From the NCBI RefSeq assembly GCF_038957035.1, contig NZ_CP152412.1, forward strand, positions 3,282,501-3,346,500: a DNA stretch of 64,000 nt. The letters run 5' to 3'. Within the stretch, counting starts at the first letter, position 1, and every line of letters starts with the position of its first letter. Of the stretch, positions 8,204-17,340 are shown one piece after another. The notes under the pieces are model-generated. The model ran no database searches. It saw only the letters and a program-made list of their open reading frames with translations, and had not been told where the DNA came from. The position numbers and the translations under genes are program-made. The stretch comes from Bradyrhizobium sp. B097 (lineage in GTDB: Bacteria; Pseudomonadota; Alphaproteobacteria; Rhizobiales; Xanthobacteraceae).

Positions 8204-10015
8204 TCAGCCGGTGGCGCTGATCGGCGCCAATGCCAGCGGCGACGGGTCGTGGTGATGCTGCAGGCGGAAGAACGAGGCATAGCGGCCGCCGCGGCGCAGC
8301 AGATCCTCGTGACGTCCGCGCTCGACGATCTCGCCGCCCTCGACCACCAGGATTGCGTCGGCGTGCATGATGGTGTGCAGGCGGTGCGCGATCACGATCG
8401 TGGTGCGGCCCTGGCAGAGATGCTCGATCGCCTCCTGCACCTGCTTCTCGGACTCCGAGTCGAGCGCGGCGGTGGCCTCGTCGAGCAGGATGATCGGCGC
8501 GTTCTTGACCAGCGCGCGGGCGACCGCGATGCGCTGGCGCTGGCCGCCGGACAGTTGCGTGCCGTGTTCGCCGACCGGCGTGTCGTAGCCGAGCGGGAAG
8601 CTCATGATGAAGTCGTGCGCGCAGGCGGCCTTGGCGGCGTCGACGATCTCGGCCTCGGTGGCGCCCGGCTTGCCGAACGCGATGTTGGCGCGGATGGTGT
8701 CGCGGAACAGATAGACGTCCTGGCCGACATAGGCGGTTTGCCGGCGCAGCGACTTGCGCGAGACTGACAGGATCGACTGTCCGTCGATCAGGATGTCGCC
8801 CTCGCGCGTCTCGTAGAAGCGCAGCAGCAGGGCGAGCACCGTCGATTTGCCGCCGCCGGAGGGACCGACCAGCGCGGTGACCTTGCCGGGCTCGGCCATG
8901 AAGCTCAAGCGGTTCAGCACCGGCTCACCGGGCCGATAGGCAAAGCTGACGTCGCGCAGTTCGATCCGCGCATCGGAGAGCTTGAGCGCCGGCTTGTCGT
9001 CGTCGGCCTGCTCGCTGGCGGGACTGTCGACGACCTCGAGCAGCATCCGCGCGCCGACCAGCTGGCTGTTGAGGTCGATGTTGAGCCGCGCTAGGCGCTT
9101 GGCCGGCTCGGTCGCCATCAGGAAGGCGGTCAGGAACGTGAAAAACTGGCCCGGCGTGGAACCGAGCGCCACCACGCTGTAGCCGCCATACATCAGGCAG
9201 CCGGCAACCGCGAAGCCGCCGAGCATCTCCATCAGCGGGTTGGAGCGGTTGGCGACATGCGCCATCTTGTTGGCGTTACGCTCGACGATCGCGATGTTCT
9301 CGTCGATCCGCTGCTGCATGGTGCCTTCCAACGTGAACGCCTTCACGGTGCGGATGCCCTGCAGCGATTCCTGCATCGTCTCCATGATGTCGGCAGTGCC
9401 GGTGAACTGGTTGTAGGCGAGGCCCTTGATCCGCTTCACGAGCTTGCGCAGCACCAGCATCGCCGGCGGCACCGCCACGAGCCCGATGAACGACATTAGC
9501 GGGTCCTGCCAGACCATGACGGCGACCATGCTGATCAGCATCAGGAAGTCGCGGCCGATCGCATTGACCAGCATGTTGAGCACGTCGGTGATCGACTTGG
9601 CGCCGGCGGTGAGCCGCGCCAGGAATTCCGAGGAGTGCCGCTGCGAGAAGAAGCCGATGCTTTCGCTCATCAGCTTGGCGAACAATTGCCGCTGGTTCCG
9701 CGCCAGGATGGCATTGCTGATCTTCGACAGGATCACCATGTGGCCGTAGGTCGCCACGCCCTTGATGAACAGCAGCGCCACCGTGACCCCGGCAAACATC
9801 GCGATGCCCGGGATGTTCTTGTCGACATAGGCCTGGTTGATCACCTGGCCGAGCACGTAAGTGGCGCCGGCCGTCGAGCCGGCCGCAACGGCCATCAGGG
9901 CGAACGCCGTCAGATAGCGCCGCCAGTAGGTGATCCCCTGTTCCGTGACCAGGCGGCGAATCAGGATCGCCGCGCCATAGGGATCGTCGGTAATTTTCTT
10001 TGGAAACTGAGCCAT
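8204..10015 (-). CDS. MsbA-like ABC exporter (fused permease and ATPase)
   Basis: A 603-residue half-transporter that works as a homodimer in the inner membrane. The N-terminal 330 residues form the six-helix exporter domain; the ATPase domain has Walker A GPSGGGKST (384-392), signature LSGGQ (488-492), Walker B IILLDE (508-513) and the H-loop IAHRLH. Closest types are MsbA-like lipid or glycolipid exporters. It lies next to galE and the lipopolysaccharide region, which fits export of an envelope glycoconjugate, but the cargo cannot be read from sequence. About 100 bases separate it from galE upstream on the same strand. Confidence 0.88.
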   Translation of the reverse strand: MAQFPKKITDDPYGAAILIRRLVTEQGITYWRRYLTAFALMAVAAGSTAGATYVLGQVINQAYVDKNIPGIAMFAGVTVALLFIKGVATYGHMVILSKISNAILARNQRQLFAKLMSESIGFFSQRHSSEFLARLTAGAKSITDVLNMLVNAIGRDFLMLISMVAVMVWQDPLMSFIGLVAVPPAMLVLRKLVKRIKGLAYNQFTGTADIMETMQESLQGIRTVKAFTLEGTMQQRIDENIAIVERNANKMAHVANRSNPLMEMLGGFAVAGCLMYGGYSVVALGSTPGQFFTFLTAFLMATEPAKRLARLNIDLNSQLVGARMLLEVVDSPASEQADDDKPALKLSDARIELRDVSFAYRPGEPVLNRLSFMAEPGKVTALVGPSGGGKSTVLALLLRFYETREGDILIDGQSILSVSRKSLRRQTAYVGQDVYLFRDTIRANIAFGKPGATEAEIVDAAKAACAHDFIMSFPLGYDTPVGEHGTQLSGGQRQRIAVARALVKNAPIILLDEATAALDSESEKQVQEAIEHLCQGRTTIVIAHRLHTIMHADAILVVEGGEIVERGRHEDLLRRGGRYASFFRLQHHHDPSPLALAPISATG

Positions 10016-10123
10016 CCGCGTTCCATTGACGGCGGGCAGCGCCGGCCGTCAGGGTTGCGGACCTCCTTGCCCGCTTGGCGGGGCTTTTTCAAGCACAATA
10101 ACTGCTTGATAACGGCTTGATTT

Positions 10124-11137
10124 TTAGGCCGATTCTGCCTGTCGGGCGGCGCCCCCGCGCTCCCGGAACAACTTCTCCTCCCAGGCCAGCGCGTGGCTCG
10201 CGATGGTCTCGAGATCGTCGTAGCGCGGGGTCCAGTCGAGCAGCGAGCGGATCCGGGTCGTATCGGCCACCATGGTCATGATGTCGCCGGGCCGGCGCGC
10301 GGCATAGGCGACCGCGAAATTGCGCATCGAGACCCGGCGCACCGCCTCGATGGTCTCGAGCACGGAATAGCCGCGGCCGTAACCACAGTTCATCGTCACC
10401 GATTGCCCGCCGGCGCGCAGATAGGACAGCGCCGAGCGATGCGCCTCGACGAGGTCGCTGACATGGATGAAGTCGCGCACGCAGCTGCCGTCCTGGGTCG
10501 GATAGTCGGTACCGAACACGTCGATCTTGGCGCGCTGGCCGGTCGCGGCCTCGACCGCGATCTTGAGCAGATGGGTGGCGCCGATGGTGGCAAGACCGAC
10601 GCGGCCCTTCGGGTCGGCGCCGGCGACATTGAAGTAGCGCAGCACGACGTAGCTCATGCCATGGGCGGAGGCGACATCGTGCAGCATGATCTCGGTCATC
10701 AGCTTCGACGAGCCGTAGGGCGACAGCGGACGCGTCGGCGCGATCTCGGGCACCGGCACCTGGTCCGGATTGCCGTAGACGGCCGCGGTCGAGGAGAAGA
10801 TGAAGCGGTTGACGCCGCCCTTCACCGCCGCGTTGAGCAGGCTGCGCGTCGTCATGGTGTTGTTGCGGTAATAGCCGAGCGGATCGCGCATCGAGTCCGG
10901 CACCACGACAGAACCTGCGAAATGGATGATGCTGTCGATGCCGTGCTGTGCGATCACGCCCTCGACGAGGTTCTCGTCGCCGGCATCGCCAATGAACAGC
11001 GGAACACCTTCGGGCAGGAACGCGGAGAAGCCGGTGGAAAGATTGTCGACGACGACGACGCTCTCGCCGGCATCGACCAGCGCATGAACCATGTGACTTC
11101 CGATATAGCCGGCACCGCCGGTCACAAGCACGGTCAT
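10124..11137 (-). CDS. galE: UDP-glucose 4-epimerase
   Basis: A 337-residue short-chain dehydrogenase-fold enzyme interconverting UDP-glucose and UDP-galactose (or the N-acetyl forms). NAD-binding GGAGYIGSH lies at residues 7-15, the catalytic SSTAAVYG and YGSSK pairs follow, and the sugar-binding RYFNVAGAD block is intact. GGGAGAG precedes the ATG. It opens the lipopolysaccharide region and is divergent from lpcC, so it probably supplies galactose units or galactose-derived uronates for surface polysaccharide. Confidence 0.93.
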   Translation of the reverse strand: MTVLVTGGAGYIGSHMVHALVDAGESVVVVDNLSTGFSAFLPEGVPLFIGDAGDENLVEGVIAQHGIDSIIHFAGSVVVPDSMRDPLGYYRNNTMTTRSLLNAAVKGGVNRFIFSSTAAVYGNPDQVPVPEIAPTRPLSPYGSSKLMTEIMLHDVASAHGMSYVVLRYFNVAGADPKGRVGLATIGATHLLKIAVEAATGQRAKIDVFGTDYPTQDGSCVRDFIHVSDLVEAHRSALSYLRAGGQSVTMNCGYGRGYSVLETIEAVRRVSMRNFAVAYAARRPGDIMTMVADTTRIRSLLDWTPRYDDLETIASHALAWEEKLFRERGGAARQAESA

Positions 11138-11268
11138 GGATAGAGCTCTCCCGATATCTTTAACGGGCGATGCTAGCGGGAGTGCGGTGAAGAGGGGGTT
11201 TCGCGGCGGCCGAACTGGCCACTATGCTTAATGTTGCGTATAGGAACTGGCACGAAACGGAGACTTGC

Positions 11269-12315
11269 GTGCCGATCGAGAACACACCTGCCGGCGAGCT
11301 CGTGCTCATCGTGCCCAATCTGCACCGACGCTATTCGGGTGTCACCGCGACCAATCGCATGGTCGCGCCGAAGCTTGCCAAGATGTTTCGCGCAGGCTGG
11401 CTCGGCTCGCATCGGCCGGACGGCATCGACGCGATCGGATTTGTCGATCTGATGCGGCTGTGGCGGCGCGCGCGGCCGCTGATCTGGCACGCGCGACGCA
11501 ATAACGAGATGATTGTCGGGCTCGCGCTGCGCGCGCTCGGCTGGCCGCTGAAACTGCTGTTCACGTCTGCCGCGCAGCGTCATCACTCCTGGCTGACGCG
11601 CTGGCTGATCCGCAACATGGATGCGATCATCGCGACCAGCCCGCTGTCGGCCTCCTATCTGAAGCGCGACGCCACCGTGGTGATGCATGGCGTCGACACC
11701 ATCAGTTATGCGCCTCCGGCCGATCGTGCGAACGCCTTCGCCGAAAGCGGATTGCCGGGGCGCTATGCGATCGGCTGCTTCGGGCGGGTGCGCGCGCAGA
11801 AGGGCAGCGACGTGTTCGTCGAGGCGATGTGCAGGCTGCTGCCGCACTATCCCGATTTCACGGCCGTCATTGTCGGCGCGGTGGTGCCGGAGCAACTGGC
11901 CTTTGCCAATGAGCTCAAGCGGAAGATCGAGGCCGCCGGGCTGCAATCGCGCATCATCATCGCCGGTGAATTGCCGATCGAGGATGTCGTGCGCTGGTAC
12001 CAGCGGCTGACGATCTACGCCTTCACCTCGCGCAATGAAGGTTTTGGCCTGACCTTGATCGAGGCGATGTCGGCAGGCGCGGCGCTGGTGGCCGCGCGCG
12101 CCGGCGCCGCCGAGTTCGTGGTCGAGGACGGCACGACCGGCGTGCTGACGCCGCCGGGCGATGTCGACGCGCTGGTGGCGGCACTCGAGCCCCTGATGCG
12201 CGATCCGGCCGCGGCCGCTTCGATGGGGGCGCGGGCACGCCAACGAGTTGTGGATAAGTTCAGCCTCGATGCGGAGGCGAAGGCGATCGCGGCGGTCTAT
12301 CGCGCGCTGATCTGA
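11269..12315 (+). CDS. lpcC: LPS core mannosyltransferase LpcC
   Basis: This GT-B glycosyltransferase (family 4 type) strongly resembles LpcC of Rhizobium leguminosarum, which adds mannose from GDP-mannose to the Kdo of the core. The shared blocks are RRYSGVTAT near the N-terminus, IWHARRNNEM, LKLLFTSAAQR, the IATS pair, CFGRVRAQKG and SRNEGFGLTLIEAM. A GTG start at 11269, preceded by GGAG, gives 348 residues, matching LpcC; an ATG at 11224 has no binding site and adds an unmatched 15-residue tail. The 3' end overlaps that of waaF by 19 bases. manC in this window would supply the donor. Confidence 0.85.
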   Translation: MPIENTPAGELVLIVPNLHRRYSGVTATNRMVAPKLAKMFRAGWLGSHRPDGIDAIGFVDLMRLWRRARPLIWHARRNNEMIVGLALRALGWPLKLLFTSAAQRHHSWLTRWLIRNMDAIIATSPLSASYLKRDATVVMHGVDTISYAPPADRANAFAESGLPGRYAIGCFGRVRAQKGSDVFVEAMCRLLPHYPDFTAVIVGAVVPEQLAFANELKRKIEAAGLQSRIIIAGELPIEDVVRWYQRLTIYAFTSRNEGFGLTLIEAMSAGAALVAARAGAAEFVVEDGTTGVLTPPGDVDALVAALEPLMRDPAAAASMGARARQRVVDKFSLDAEAKAIAAVYRALI

Positions 12316-13361
12316 GCCAGCACGCGCTCGGCTATCCCGACGACCTCTTCGGGGGCGATGTCGCGCATGCAGCGATGGTCGTTCATGGTGCAGACCGTGC
12401 GCTGGCACGGCTGGCACGGCAGCTTGCTTTTGGTCTGCCGCACCGTGGCGGCGAGGCCGTTGAGGGGCGCCCAGAGATAGGGGTCGGTCGGGCCGAAGAT
12501 GCCCATGGTCGGGGTGCCGATCGCGGCTGCGATGTGCATCAGCCCGGAGTCGTTGGTCACAGCGACGCTGGCCGCGGCCATTGCCAGCACGCCGTTGCGC
12601 AGATCGGTGCCGGTGAGATCGCGGACCCGCGCGCCGCCGACAGCGGCGATCTCCTGCGCCAGCGCCTTCTCGCCGGGGCCGCCGACCACCCAGACGTCGA
12701 AGCCGTGTTCGGCGAATAGCCGGGCGGCTTCCGGATAATAGGTCCAGCGTTTCGAGACCCCGACCGAGCCGGGTCCGAGTGCGATGGCCGGACCGGTGCC
12801 GAGGCCGTTGGCCTGCCGCCATCGGCCGACCTCGTCGGTGGGAACCCGCAGCTGCGGCACCGGCCATTCGGGCGGCCGAGGGGTGCCATCGGGCAGCGCC
12901 AGGATGGCGTTCTTGTCGATGAAGCGCGGCTGCTTCTTCTCGCCCCATCGCATCGCGTTGATCAGGCCGAACCGCGCCTCGCCGAAGAAGCCGACCCGCT
13001 CCGGGATGCCCGCCAGGGCCGGCGCGATGGCAGCCTTCCAGGTGCGCGGCAGCACCAGCGCGGTGGCGTAATTCCGAGCCCGAAACTCGGCCGCCAGCGC
13101 CCGCTGCCGGGCCAGGGCCAGCCGGCTGCGCGGCAGGTCGAACACGACGGCGGCACGGACCCCGGGCATATAATCCACCAAAGGGGCGCAAAGCCTAGAT
13201 GTCAGGAGGTCGACCGGCCGGTTGGGCCAGCGCTTGCGGAGCACCCTGACCACGGTGTGGCCGCGCACGAAATCGCCGATCCAAACATAGGGTACGACGA
13301 GGATCGGTCTGGTATCCTCGGTATCCTGGGTTTCGATGTCAGATATTGAATCAATATTCAT
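12297..13361 (-). CDS. waaF: ADP-heptose:LPS heptosyltransferase
   Basis: A 354-residue GT9 family enzyme that moves L-glycero-D-manno-heptose from ADP-heptose onto the LPS inner core at the cytoplasmic face. Family blocks are PYVWIGD at the N-terminus, the mid-chain LGPGSVGVSKRW nucleotide site, TGTDLRNG, and TNDSGLMHIAAAIGTPTMGIFGPTDP with the donor-site Asp and His. Its reading frame stays open far upstream through hldD and hldE, but that is antisense artefact; MNIDSIS at 13361 is the natural start. It is divergent from hldD. Heptosyltransferase I versus II is decided only by general similarity. Confidence 0.87.
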   Translation of the reverse strand: MNIDSISDIETQDTEDTRPILVVPYVWIGDFVRGHTVVRVLRKRWPNRPVDLLTSRLCAPLVDYMPGVRAAVVFDLPRSRLALARQRALAAEFRARNYATALVLPRTWKAAIAPALAGIPERVGFFGEARFGLINAMRWGEKKQPRFIDKNAILALPDGTPRPPEWPVPQLRVPTDEVGRWRQANGLGTGPAIALGPGSVGVSKRWTYYPEAARLFAEHGFDVWVVGGPGEKALAQEIAAVGGARVRDLTGTDLRNGVLAMAAASVAVTNDSGLMHIAAAIGTPTMGIFGPTDPYLWAPLNGLAATVRQTKSKLPCQPCQRTVCTMNDHRCMRDIAPEEVVGIAERVLAQISAR

Positions 13362-13496
13362 TTCTAAACAGGCCAAAGCCGGATCGGCGCGGCCAAGTCG
13401 GTAACCGGTTCGCGATGTGAGGTAAAGCCGTCGTTGCCTGTGGCGCGGGAGTGGGGCAAAGCTGGCGGCTGCAAAGGAATCTGGCGGGATTTCATC

Positions 13497-14477
13497 ATGT
13501 TTCTGGTAACCGGGGGCGCCGGTTTTATCGGATCGAACGTCGTGGCCGCGTTGAATGACGCCGGGCGCAGCGACGTGGCGGTCTGCGACATTCTTGGGGA
13601 CGACGGCAAGTGGCGGAACCTGGCCAAGCGCCAGATCGCCGATTTCGTGCCGCCGGCTGAGTTGATGGCTTGGCTGCAGGGCCGGCGGCTGGATGCCGTC
13701 CTCCATCTCGGTGCGATCTCGGAGACCACTGCGATCGACGGCGATCTGGTGATCGAGACCAATTTCCGGCTCTCGATGCGGCTGCTCGATTGGTGCACCG
13801 CGACCGGAACCCCGCTGATCTATGCCTCCTCGGCGGCCACCTATGGCGACGGCGACCAGGGTTTTGACGACGACGGTTCCGTTGAGGCGCTCAAGCGTCT
13901 GCGGCCGATGAACCTGTACGGTTGGAGCAAGAACCTGTTCGATCTCGCCGTCGCCGAGCGCGCTGCGAAAGGCGAAGCTCTGCCGCCGCAATGGGCGGGG
14001 CTGAAATTCTTCAACGTGTTCGGCCCGAATGAATATCACAAGGGCACGATGATGAGCGTGCTGGCGCGCCGCTTCGACGACATCAAAGCGGGCCGCGTCG
14101 TGCAGCTGTTCAAGTCGCATCGCGAGGGCATCGCCGACGGCGATCAGCGCCGCGACTTCATCTATGTCGACGACGTCGTGCGGGTGATGATGTGGCTGGT
14201 CGCGACGCCGCGGGTCTCCGGCCTCTTCAATGTCGGCACCGGCAAGGCGCGCAGCTTCAAGGACCTGATCGTCTCGGCCTACGGCGCGCTCGGCCTTAAG
14301 CCGAACATCCAGTATGTCGACATGCCCGAGCAGATTCGCGGCAGTTACCAATATTTCACCCAGAGCGTCGTCGATCGTCTCGGGCGCGCCGGATACAATG
14401 GCGGCTTTACGCAGTTGGAAGACGCGGTCGGAGCCTATGTGAACGGCTTTCTCGATCGCGCGGATCGCTATCGCTAG
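13497..14477 (+). CDS. hldD: ADP-L-glycero-D-manno-heptose 6-epimerase
   Basis: This 326-residue short-chain dehydrogenase-fold enzyme turns ADP-D-glycero-heptose into the L-glycero form used by waaF. It has the dinucleotide site VTGGAGFIGSN at the very N-terminus, the catalytic SSAATYG and YGWSK (Tyr and Lys), FFNVFGPNEYHKG and the substrate loop RRDFIYVDD, all specific for HldD/RfaD. The ATG at 13497 directly precedes the FLVTGG strand, so longer starts are unlikely. It is 18 bases upstream of hldE, probably one operon hldD-hldE-waaL. Confidence 0.93.
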   Translation: MFLVTGGAGFIGSNVVAALNDAGRSDVAVCDILGDDGKWRNLAKRQIADFVPPAELMAWLQGRRLDAVLHLGAISETTAIDGDLVIETNFRLSMRLLDWCTATGTPLIYASSAATYGDGDQGFDDDGSVEALKRLRPMNLYGWSKNLFDLAVAERAAKGEALPPQWAGLKFFNVFGPNEYHKGTMMSVLARRFDDIKAGRVVQLFKSHREGIADGDQRRDFIYVDDVVRVMMWLVATPRVSGLFNVGTGKARSFKDLIVSAYGALGLKPNIQYVDMPEQIRGSYQYFTQSVVDRLGRAGYNGGFTQLEDAVGAYVNGFLDRADRYR

Positions 14478-14495
14478 AGCGGATGACGGTGACTG

Positions 14496-15968
14496 ATGTT
14501 CGATTTTGAAGCGATCTCGCGTGCAATGTCCGGCCAGACCGTGCTCTGCGTCGGCGACCTCATGCTCGACGAGTTCGTGTATGGCGAGGTGTCGCGGATC
14601 TCGCCGGAGGCGCCGGCGCCGGTGATCGCGGTGAGGCGCAGCGAGATCAATATCGGCGGCGCCGGCAACGTCGCGCGCAACATCGCCGCGCTCGGCGGCC
14701 GCTGCATCTTCGTCGGCCTGATCGGCGAGGATGCCGCCGGGACGGTGCTGACCGAGGCGCTGGCGAAAGAGGCGGGGATCGAGACCGTGCTGGTGCGCGA
14801 CGCCGCGCGTCCGACCACGCGCAAGGTGCGCTTCGTCTCGGAACAGTTCTCGACCCACATGCTGCGCTCCGATTGGGAGCTGGCCGCGCCGGCCGCGCCC
14901 GCCATCGAGCAGCAGCTGATCGACGCGATCCTGCCGCACCTTGCGCGCGCCGACATCGTGCTGCTGTCCGACTATGCCAAGGGCGTGCTGACCGCGCGCG
15001 TGATCCGCAATGTGATCGACGCCGCGCGCCAGGCGGGCAAGCGCGTGATCGTCGACCCGAAGAGCGCCAATCTCGCGATCTATCGCGGCGCGACCGTATT
15101 GACGCCGAACCGGAAGGAATTCGCCGAGGCGACCCGCAGCCGCGCTGACAGCCAGGACAGCATCGCGCAGGCCGCGCCCGACGCGATGGTCCTCGCCGAT
15201 TGCGAGGCGATGCTGGTGACGCAGGGCGAGCGCGGCATGACGCTGGTGACGCGGGACGGCGGTTCGATCCACGTGCCGGCGCTGCCGGTCAAGGTGCGCG
15301 ATGTCTCCGGGGCCGGCGATACCGTCGCTGCGGCACTGGCGCTGGCGCTGGCGGGTGGTGCCGACTGGGACGGCGCGCTGCGGATCGCGAGTGCCGCAGC
15401 CGCGGTCGCGGTCGGCAAGACCGGTACCGCGACCGTCAAGGCCACCGAATTGCGGCGAAGGATCCTGCCGCACGCTACGTTGGCTGCCGAGGACAAGATC
15501 GTTCTGGCCGGCGGCGATGTCGACGCGTCTCTCGAGGAATGGCGCAGGCAGGATCTGCGGATCGGCTTCACCAATGGCTGTTTCGACATCCTGCATCCCG
15601 GCCACGTCAAGGTGCTGACCGCCGCGCGCAGCGCCTGTGACCGCCTGATCGTCGGATTGAACAGCGACGCCTCGGTGAAGCGGCTGAAGGGCGAGGGGCG
15701 TCCGGTGCAGAACGAGCGCGCCCGGGCCGAGGTGCTGGCGGCGCTGGAAGCCGTCGACCTCGTCGCAATCTTCGAGGAGGACACGCCGATCAACCTGATC
15801 ACGAAGGTGCGGCCGAGCGTGCTGGTCAAGGGCGGCGACTATACCCGCGAGCAGGTGGTCGGCCACGAGATCGTCGAGGCCGCCGGCGGCGAGGTCGTGC
15901 TGGTCGAGATCCTGCAGGGCCATAGCACGACGTCGCTGGTTGCCCGCGCCCGTGAGGGCAAGGCGTGA
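14496..15968 (+). CDS. hldE: Bifunctional heptose-7-P kinase / heptose-1-P adenylyltransferase
   Basis: The 490-residue protein has two domains. Residues 1 to about 330 are a PfkB-type kinase that phosphorylates D-glycero-manno-heptose 7-phosphate at C1, with [12 protein letters not shown] near the start and the anion-hole SGAGDT (catalytic Asp275). Residues 355-490 are a nucleotidyltransferase that makes ADP-heptose, with [13 protein letters not shown] at 358-370 carrying the HxGH motif and a later LVKGGDY. It feeds hldD and then waaF. The downstream waaL start overlaps its stop by 4 bases (GTGA), so translation is probably coupled. Confidence 0.94.
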   Translation: MFDFEAISRAMSGQTVLCVGDLMLDEFVYGEVSRISPEAPAPVIAVRRSEINIGGAGNVARNIAALGGRCIFVGLIGEDAAGTVLTEALAKEAGIETVLVRDAARPTTRKVRFVSEQFSTHMLRSDWELAAPAAPAIEQQLIDAILPHLARADIVLLSDYAKGVLTARVIRNVIDAARQAGKRVIVDPKSANLAIYRGATVLTPNRKEFAEATRSRADSQDSIAQAAPDAMVLADCEAMLVTQGERGMTLVTRDGGSIHVPALPVKVRDVSGAGDTVAAALALALAGGADWDGALRIASAAAAVAVGKTGTATVKATELRRRILPHATLAAEDKIVLAGGDVDASLEEWRRQDLRIGFTNGCFDILHPGHVKVLTAARSACDRLIVGLNSDASVKRLKGEGRPVQNERARAEVLAALEAVDLVAIFEEDTPINLITKVRPSVLVKGGDYTREQVVGHEIVEAAGGEVVLVEILQGHSTTSLVARAREGKA

Positions 15969-17257
15969 GCGCGAGCATGGCATCCCCGGCAGGCGCCGCG
16001 GCGTGCCCGGCCTGGCGCGATCCGGCGCGCTGGCAGAGCACGACCGATGTGGTCGCGGTCCTGATTGCGGTGTCGCTGCCGTGGTCGACCTCGCTGGTCG
16101 GCATCTTCGGCGTGGTGCTGCTGATCTCGATTGCGCCGACCGTCGACCTGCGGGCGTTCTGGACGCTGCTGAAGCGGCCGATCTGCGTGGCGCCGATCGC
16201 GTTGTTTTGCCTCGCGCTCACCGGCACGCTCTGGTCGGACGCCGCCTGGGGCGCGAGATTCTACGCGATCGGGCCGACCGCAAAGCTCTTGGTGCTTCCC
16301 GTCCTGCTCTATCACTTCCAGCGCTCGAGCCGCGGGACATGGGTGTTCGTGGCTTTCCTCGTCTCCTGCACGCTGCTGATGCTGATGTCGTGGCTGGTGC
16401 TTGCCTATCCCCACCTCGCGCTGCGAGCGCCGGCCCCGGGCGAGCAGGGCGTCTTTGTCAAGAACTACATCGACCAGAGCCAGGAATTCACGCTGTGCGC
16501 GGTCGCGCTGGCCTATCCGATCGTGATGCTGTTGCGGGCCAATCGCGTCCTGCCGGCTGTGTTGTTGACCGGGATCGCGCTCAGCCTGCTTGCCAACATG
16601 GCGTTCGTGGTGGTGTCGCGGACGGCGCTGGTGACCATTCCGATCATGTTTGCGGTGTTTGCGCTACTGCATCTGCGCTGGCGCAGCATCGCCCTGATCC
16701 TGTGCGGGGCCGGCGCGTTGTTCGTGGCGGCGTGGTACGCCTCGCCGCAACTGCGCGCGACGGCCGATTCATTCCAGCGCGACTACAAGCTCTACATGGA
16801 GCGCAACGAGCCGACGTCGCTTGGTTTGCGGCTCGAATTCTGGCGCAAGTCGCTCGGCTTCTTTGCCGAGGCTCCGGTCGTCGGCCACGGCACCGGCGCG
16901 ACGCGGGGTCTGTTCGAGCGCGTCGCGGCCGGCGGTGTGAACCAGGCGTCCGCCGAAGTGATCGGAAACCCCCACAATCAAACGTTGAACGTCGCTGTGC
17001 AGTGGGGCATTGTGGGTGTAGCGATACTGTACGCGATGTGGCTGCTGCACCTGTTGCTGTTCCGCGGCGACGGTCTCGTCAACTGGATCGGGCTTCTCGT
17101 CGTGGTACAGAATATTTCAAGTTCGTTGTTTAATTCACACATCTTCGACTTTCATGAAGGCTGGATGTACGTGCTGGGCGTCGGGGTTGCAGGCGGTATG
17201 GCGTTGAAGGGGCGATTGGGGACGGATATGGAACCCGAGCCTCCGATCCGTCCATGA
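15965..17257 (+). CDS. waaL: O-antigen ligase/polymerase family protein
   Basis: A 430-residue polytopic membrane protein of the Wzy_C (O-antigen ligase/polymerase) family with about 10-12 hydrophobic helices. The large periplasmic loop between the later helices carries the usual [11 protein letters not shown] and [14 protein letters not shown] motif with the conserved His; WaaL enzymes use this region to move O-antigen from undecaprenyl diphosphate to the lipid A core. Its start overlaps the hldE stop by 4 bases. Ligase is preferred over polymerase because of the core-gene operon, but the family does not separate the two by sequence alone. Confidence 0.82.
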   Translation: MSASMASPAGAAACPAWRDPARWQSTTDVVAVLIAVSLPWSTSLVGIFGVVLLISIAPTVDLRAFWTLLKRPICVAPIALFCLALTGTLWSDAAWGARFYAIGPTAKLLVLPVLLYHFQRSSRGTWVFVAFLVSCTLLMLMSWLVLAYPHLALRAPAPGEQGVFVKNYIDQSQEFTLCAVALAYPIVMLLRANRVLPAVLLTGIALSLLANMAFVVVSRTALVTIPIMFAVFALLHLRWRSIALILCGAGALFVAAWYASPQLRATADSFQRDYKLYMERNEPTSLGLRLEFWRKSLGFFAEAPVVGHGTGATRGLFERVAAGGVNQASAEVIGNPHNQTLNVAVQWGIVGVAILYAMWLLHLLLFRGDGLVNWIGLLVVVQNISSSLFNSHIFDFHEGWMYVLGVGVAGGMALKGRLGTDMEPEPPIRP

Positions 17258-17340
17258 TCGCTGGCAAGGGCTCCGCAGATACGCTACAGCCTGCCAATGT
17301 CTCGTCGCCAACTCCCAGTTGCCAGCAACCCGTCCGTTAG

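Noticed and set aside
10064-10092. Hairpin with a TTTTT tail in + orientation between galE and the ABC exporter
   Set aside because: The stem is short with one unpaired G, and no plus-strand gene ends upstream to use it; on the minus strand it has no T-run.
13362-15983. Upstream extension of the waaF frame on the minus strand, 874 codons
   Set aside because: The frame runs antisense through hldD and hldE, both well supported, and only the part from 13361 down encodes a heptosyltransferase.
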